Positions 58,637 to 64,000 of a stretch of DNA of 64,000 nucleotides are shown in pieces. The position numbers and the translations under genes were made by a program. Source of the stretch: Latrodectus hesperus. Its lineage: Eukaryota > Arthropoda > Arachnida > Araneae > Theridiidae. Position 1 is the stretch's first letter; each line of letters begins with the position of its first letter. The stretch lies in NCBI GenBank assembly GCA_037975125.1, contig CM075853.1, positions 90,527,663 through 90,591,662 on the forward strand, in the 5' to 3' direction. Below the pieces are notes generated by a model, which saw only the letters and a program-made list of their open reading frames with translations, did no database searches and had not been told where the DNA came from.

Positions 58637-58643
58637 TATAAAA
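58637..58643 (+). promoter_or_regulatory. TATA box of the Tc1 element
   Basis: GTGTATAAAACC, 75 bp before the transposase ATG and conserved at the same relative site in copy 1 (complement 398-404). Probable core promoter of the transposase gene. Confidence 0.6.
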
Positions 58644-58717
58644 CCAGAGATTTGACAGCAGTTTTCTCATACTCAATTTCCGTTTCAACGTTGTTTTCGG
58701 CAAAGAAAGTTGTTGTA

Positions 58718-59743
58718 ATGCCTCGTGTAAGAAGCAGAAATGCCTATCAGCACGTGTCTGACTTTAATCGAGGAAGGATTATAGCCTACCGGGATTGCGG
58801 TTTATCGTAGCGCAATATTACTGCTCGCGTCGGTCAAGACCCCATGACTGCTAGCAGAATATGGAATCGATGGGTTCAGGACAATCATACGGAACGTCAT
58901 GCAGGATCTCAGCGACCTCCCATCACTAACAGCAGGGTAGACAGACATCTTATCCTCATGGTCACAAGGGATCGTACAGCCACGTCACGAACCCTGAGTC
59001 GAGAAATGGAGTCATTTGCAATGCAACAAGTTTCTGCTCGAACAGTTCGACGACGTTTGCAGCAGCATGGATTGTCTGCACGGCAACCATGGCTTCGGCT
59101 ACCATTGACGCTACGTCACAGACAGGAGCGCCTTCAATGGTGTGATCAGCGACGAACCTGGACGTGGGAATGGCATCACGTCATCTTTACAGGTGAATCT
59201 CGGTTTTGTAAACAGGACCATGATGGCCGCATCCGTATTTGTTGGCATCGTGGAGAACGCGCATTGCCAGCTTGCATTAGACATAGCCATACTGGCCCAT
59301 CTGCTGGAGTGATGGTATGGGGTGCCATTGGATACACGTCTCGATCACCTCTTGTTCGCATTACCGGCACTTTGAAAAGCAACCGTTACATTTCCGATGT
59401 GTTAAGGCCTGTGGCTCTGCTCTATCTTCGAGGCATCCCTAATGCTTTGTTTCAACAGGATAATGCATGACCGCATGTTGCCCGTACTGTTCTGAACTTC
59501 CTTGATACAGAACATGTTTGACTGTTACCCTGGCCAGCACGTTATGCTGATCTGTCACCAATTGAGACCACTACTGAGAGAGACAATTGAGACTTAGCAT
59601 CCACTACTGTCGATGAACTGTGGCATAGTGTTGAAGCTGCATGGACTGAGATCCCCGTACACGCCATACAATCTCTGTTTGACTCCATGCCTAGGCGGAT
59701 AAATGCTGTTATTGCAGGCAGAGGTGGCTGCTCTGGGTACTGA
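58718..59743 (+). pseudogene. Tc1 transposase, full-length frame with four premature stops
   Basis: 341 codons from MPRVRSRNAYQHVSDFNRGR to GRGGCSGY, the usual length for this family, and in one frame throughout. Stops interrupt it at 58808 (TAG after GLS), 59468 (in QDNA-*-PH), 59519 and 59588; three of the four are TGA, and the one in the DNARPH box is a probable CGA-to-TGA change. The first catalytic Asp (FTDESRF type) reads FTGESRF, so activity would be lost even without stops. QDN and the DLSPIE Glu remain. The stretch after SPIE is shortened relative to relatives (IETTTERDN). Substitution rather than indel decay suggests a moderately recent death. Confidence 0.9.
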
Positions 59744-59878
59744 TTTCTCAAGATCTATACATCCTAATTTCCTGTAAATCTAATCACTTGTTCTTTCCAC
59801 TGTAATGTATGTGTCCAATAAATATCGTTCTGTTATTTGCATTCCTTCTTGGTGTAGCAATTTTAATGACCAGTAGTT

Positions 59879-60636
59879 TTTTTTTAACACAGTTTTGGAC
59901 ATGTGCTTGATTATGGTTAACACCCATTTTTGTTATTAAATGCGTTTATCAACTTCATAAAACACTACCATTTTCATGTCATTTAGAATTTCCTCTTCAT
60001 AAAAGCTATTTGGAAATATCAATTCGTCTTCTGTAAATACAAAGTTTTCATATTTTTCTCATTGTTGGAAATAATTTAAAATAAATATTTTACTGTGATT
60101 CAGTGAAGAAAGTATGTAAATTAAAATAATATTTCAATGTAACTGTTCAAATTTTGTTAGTGTTATTTGTATTTATTTCTGAAATAACTAAATGATGCAT
60201 AAATGCTATGTGACATAAAATAAAAATAAAAAAGTATAAAATAAATAAACTATATCGTGTCATAAAATCATGCTTTGCCTTAATGTGTTTGAGTAAAAAT
60301 GAATATAATTCACACGTATATATACATGTTTTATAAAGTTCTCTTATGGAAAAAAGTTATCTTACCTAAATTGTTATTGCAGAAATCCTTAAGATCTGTA
60401 TTACTTTATTGGTACTTTAAAAAGCTCATTTGTAAATTAAATAATCAACTATATACCAGGTATTTTATGGCAAGAAAAAAATTTATTCACGCGCAAGAAA
60501 ATAGCTACATTTGCACAGTAATATTAAAATCTATTTATGTTTGGATATGTATTTAGGATAAATGATTGAACACTGATTGTACTGATAATATTTTTTTATT
60601 TGTAAAATTTCTCAACTTAATCCTATCAAACCTACT
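59879..60636. other. AT-rich sequence, nothing identified
   Basis: No gene or repeat family recognised; a plus-strand frame at 60299-60556 looks like random AT-rich translation. Confidence 0.45.
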
Positions 60637-60925
60637 TGCCGTGTTGGTTAGGGCGTCTTTATGGAAAAAAGTGAGTCCCAGTCGAAGAACCATCGATTTT
60701 ACTAAGGTAAATTTTTTGGACTAATATGTCATGCTCACAATGTCTTTCATGTGAAATGGTACTTTTGAGGGTGGAAGGCCTAATTTGTCGGTCTTTTGCT
60801 TGGTTCCTCCTTGTAAATTATGAAGGCCAAGCTATTTTCGTGGTTACGATGGCAAGCCCTCTGTATGCACCATTTTCCATCATTCCTGTCCTTTGTTCCA
60901 AAATGGTGCAGCTTAACAGCGTCGC
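60637..60925 (+). repeat. Probable SINE of a second tRNA-headed family
   Basis: The head TTGCCGTGTTGGTTAGGGCG has an A-box-like GTTGGTTAGGGCG; a degenerate B-box (CAGTCGAAGAACC) follows about 40 bp on. The body contains GTGAAATGGTACTTTTGAGG and CAAGCCCTCTGTATGCACC. Only one copy is in the window, so the family cannot be confirmed here. Open frames across it are incidental. Confidence 0.5.
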
Positions 60926-63900
60926 AGGTAATTGTCTGGACATTTATAGAATTAATATATACATATGAATTGAATTTAATCATTTTAATAGAAGTATTAC
61001 CTAATAATAAAAACTGCTCCTTCAATAAATAAAAACTTAAAAACCGAACTAAAATTAAATTTTTAAAATCTGTAAGAAATAAATTTTTTTACTACTTTTT
61101 CATTCTCGAATAGAACAAATATTTCTTCAACATGTGTGATAACATTTGCCATAAAATTATATTTAAACTTTAAAATGTATCTGAGTAATCTTCTCAAATC
61201 ATGAAAGAAGTACTCTACAAGTTTTAGCAACTTCTCGATTGTTATTTTTACAAATTCAAATATTTACGTAACCAAGGATCTAACGGAACATAGTGGAAAA
61301 TTTTGAGTATCTATCTAATTTTGTACAAAAGCTTCTGTTTCATCGATAGAAACTTTTGATAAGGATGTTTAAAGAGCCAATTATAATATTGTTTTAAAGA
61401 GATTCTGGTTCCTTTGCATTGAATTGACATTTCCATTTTATGCAATAAATAGAAACTAGTCAGATAACGTTTATAGATTTAGAATTTCATTTCAAAACAA
61501 TTTAATATTATTTTAGGAAATATTAGTCAAATAAAATGAGAATTAATTTAAATATATGTACTTTTACACTGGAATAAAGTCTCAGTTAAACTTCTCTATA
61601 CATTTAAATATTATTTTATATTTTCAACAATATTTCCTTTATTTTGTCTCTTAAATATTTTTTAAAAATGAAAACAATATGCTGTTTAATAATTATTTTT
61701 TTGGACAGGTTCAGAAATATTTCTATTTACAGTATGAAAAAATATGTGGCACATTTTTTATAATTTGTTTGGCATATTAAGATTATCAGTAAATAAATAT
61801 TAGTGCAGAAGCTAAACTAAAATTTTACAAATGTATTTAATTTTATAAAACACAATTATTGATTGAATTTATAATAAATTATTATGCTAACCTTATTACT
61901 ATCAAAATAATTTAATGACATTGAAATAAATTTTGAACAAAATAATAATCATAATATTAGTTTATTTTTGAAAGATTTAATGTTCATTTCTCGTTTATAT
62001 GTATAACGCATAAATTATTAATAATTTATCAATTTTACTTTACTGCGTTGGCAGATACCATTTATAAAATGAAATAAAATAAAATAATTTGATTCAATAT
62101 ACAAATAAGTTTTGATTGTAAAATATTTAATAAGTAAAGTAGTTAAAATGATTCAACGGTAACATATTTCAAGCAATGAACAATAAAGCATATCAGCAAT
62201 CATAAGTTAAACATGCTTACGTTAGTTAAAGAGTAAGGCAGAATATTTTGGAAAAGAAAAAAATCTTTCCTTACTTAAAAAAATTCCTTGTGGTGATATC
62301 AACAGATAATAATTTTAAGAATTCAAATCTTAGATGATCTAAAATTTTAATGCTCATTTTACTTTAAATTGAACAAGATTTTACTTTAATGGAATAAGAT
62401 TTTCATTTTCCTTAGCTCGAATTATATATAGGATTCATCAAATGGGGTAAATATAACTTTTAAATACTATTTATTTTTATTTTATTAAATACTATTTACA
62501 CTATATTAAATTTCTCAGGAATATTAACTTATTTTCGCAGATTTTTTTCGCAAAATTTACTCTACAGCACATGCAAAGATAATTTTAAATTAATAAAAAT
62601 ACTTTTGCTTATGTGTGCATATTACATTTGGAAAGCGAATTATAAATAATTTACTGAATTAAATTTAATTTGTTAACATAACCTCTGTATGAAATGCTTT
62701 CTTTTTTGAAAAATATTTTGAAAAGGATTTAAAAATACATAAAAATTAATTATTCTCATTGCTCAACTAAGCCATATCTTTCTTTATAAATTATTCCTTA
62801 TTTTATGAGTTAAAGTCGATTATTTATGTAATAATAAATTTAACTACTTTTGAAATGTTTATTCATTACTAGATGTTAACATAAATAGGAAAAGTGTTTA
62901 AATTGCACTAATTTCATTGAAATAAAATTAAATTGAAAAATGTTTGAATCTTTAATCATTTACTAATGTAATATTAATATTAGAAATTTTCAGTACTGAA
63001 ACAATGCTAAGAATTAACTATCTGATTAAAATTTTTTATAAATTTATTTATGAATCCATTATTAAGTATTATATTTTAAAAATAACTAGAAATATTGTAA
63101 ACTAGCTTCATAATTATAAACGCTGAAAAAATTGCTCTGTATATTTATCTGCCAATCCAATGTCTCTTTAAATGAATGATAAAGCAAAACAATTTTATTA
63201 AGAAGAATACAAAAAAATTAACATTAAAATACATGATTAAATCAAAAATTTTAAATTTTTAATTTGATTTTGACTCTAAGACTTTCACGTTAAAAAATTT
63301 TAACTTTTTTATTTTAATATTTATATTTTTCATAAAGAGATACAAAAGTTTCTTTGAAATTTTCTCAATTTATAGGGATAATATTATTTAATGGTGTCGT
63401 AGATTATACTTGGACATGTAATTATATATGATACCATCAAATTTTGCTGTTGAAGTCTACGATTTGTTATGAAAGCAATCCTAAGTGCTTTCAATGATTC
63501 GAGGTTAATACGAACAAGAGAGGAATATTCATGGGTTGATCATAGATACCAAAATAAATTTATTAAAATTTGAAGTAATTTCCTGAATACTGGCATACCC
63601 AATATTAAAAATACAACAAAATATTATGTGTAAGACATTATTGTTAACAATATGATTTTGAAAATTAGGATGGGGAATAAATATCAATGCATTTAAATTA
63701 AAAATATTCTCCACCTACATAAATGAAAAAAATACATTCGGAAGGAATTTGTATGTGTAAATGAATACCATCTAATAACTTCAGTACATACTTCCTTCAA
63801 CTACACTTGTATTTTGTTTTCATTAAATTGATTGCGTTCAGTGATACATTGATAATTTCAACATCTATTAACAAGCCATTTTACTTATATAAATTACTTA

Positions 63901-64000
63901 TACGCGATTTTCATTGCTTTCAGCAAAATACTTAATCTATCAATAAGCAACTTTTGCTTATGATTTTAAATTTTAGTTTCTAAAATATTAAAATAAATTG
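60926..64000. other. AT-rich sequence to window end, nothing identified
   Basis: No frame with recognisable homology, no splice-supported exon and no transposon terminus found. A slightly more complex patch at 63380-63530 is unassigned. Confidence 0.45.

Larger units (their letters stand above)
58486..59878 (+). mobile_element. Tc1-like transposon, copy 2, near full length (about 1.39 kb)
   Basis: The left inverted repeat CACTACTGGCCATTAAAATTG begins at 58486 after TA (58484-58485). The right end has the matching CAATTTTAATGACCAGTAG(T), after which the expected G-TA is replaced by a T-run. Inside are a TATA box (58637-58643), a transposase frame and an AATAAA signal (59817-59822). It matches copy 1 at the window's left edge, in opposite orientation. 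Confidence 0.9.

Noticed and set aside
60726..61032. Overlapping frames on both strands
   Set aside because: They fall in the probable SINE body and share no codon structure.

Overview
This is an AT-rich eukaryotic window with large introns and long (TA)n tracts. It carries Tc1/mariner, LINE and SINE debris. The two best-preserved Tc1 copies match a transposase family I know to be very abundant in orb-weaving spiders (Trichonephila/Araneus type), so an araneoid spider is the most likely source. That assignment is inference from repeat content. No prokaryotic features, CRISPR arrays, rRNA genes or convincing functional tRNA genes were seen.

The main result is one apparently complete spliced protein gene on the minus strand, from 45794 (ATG) to 24432 (stop). 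I assembled it by hand from eight small exons: 45760-45794, 45483-45653, 40706-40781, 36857-37075, 29490-29711, 26463-26602, 25176-25328 and 24432-24663. All seven introns are GT-AG, every junction phase agrees, and the exons sum to 1248 nt, or 415 residues plus a stop. An in-frame TGA lies two codons before the ATG. The junction of the last two exons restores a basic helix-loop-helix domain near the C-terminus with the His/Glu/Arg E-box-reading triad (H331, E335, R339). The domain most resembles the TCFL5/SOHLH germline bHLH group. The long N-terminal part is low in recognisable domains; it holds a basic RG/RPRK stretch and a serine-rich segment.

Layout: 1-555, broken Tc1 (minus, cut by the window edge). 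556-6078, mostly AT-rich with an unassigned GC-richer island at 2515-2745. 6079-6805, a 483-bp fold-back MITE with TA on both sides, sitting inside a (TA)n tract. 8884-9135 and 9541-9718, two GC-richer exon-like islands on the plus strand, the second with a strong splice donor. 9759-23330, AT-rich with (TA)n tracts and hairpins. 23331-23650, tRNA-derived SINE. 24432-45794, the bHLH gene; its introns hold a decayed LINE, a younger 5'-truncated LINE tail, two decayed Tc1-like transposases and a second SINE copy. 45795-49377, upstream region. 49378-57334, AT-rich with two putative LTR fragments. 57480-58080, mariner relic. 58486-59878, nearly full-length but dead Tc1. 60637-60925, another probable SINE. 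The rest is AT-rich and unassigned.

No second host gene could be assembled. The exon-like islands at 2.5, 8.9 and 9.6 kb are the best candidates for parts of neighbouring transcripts.
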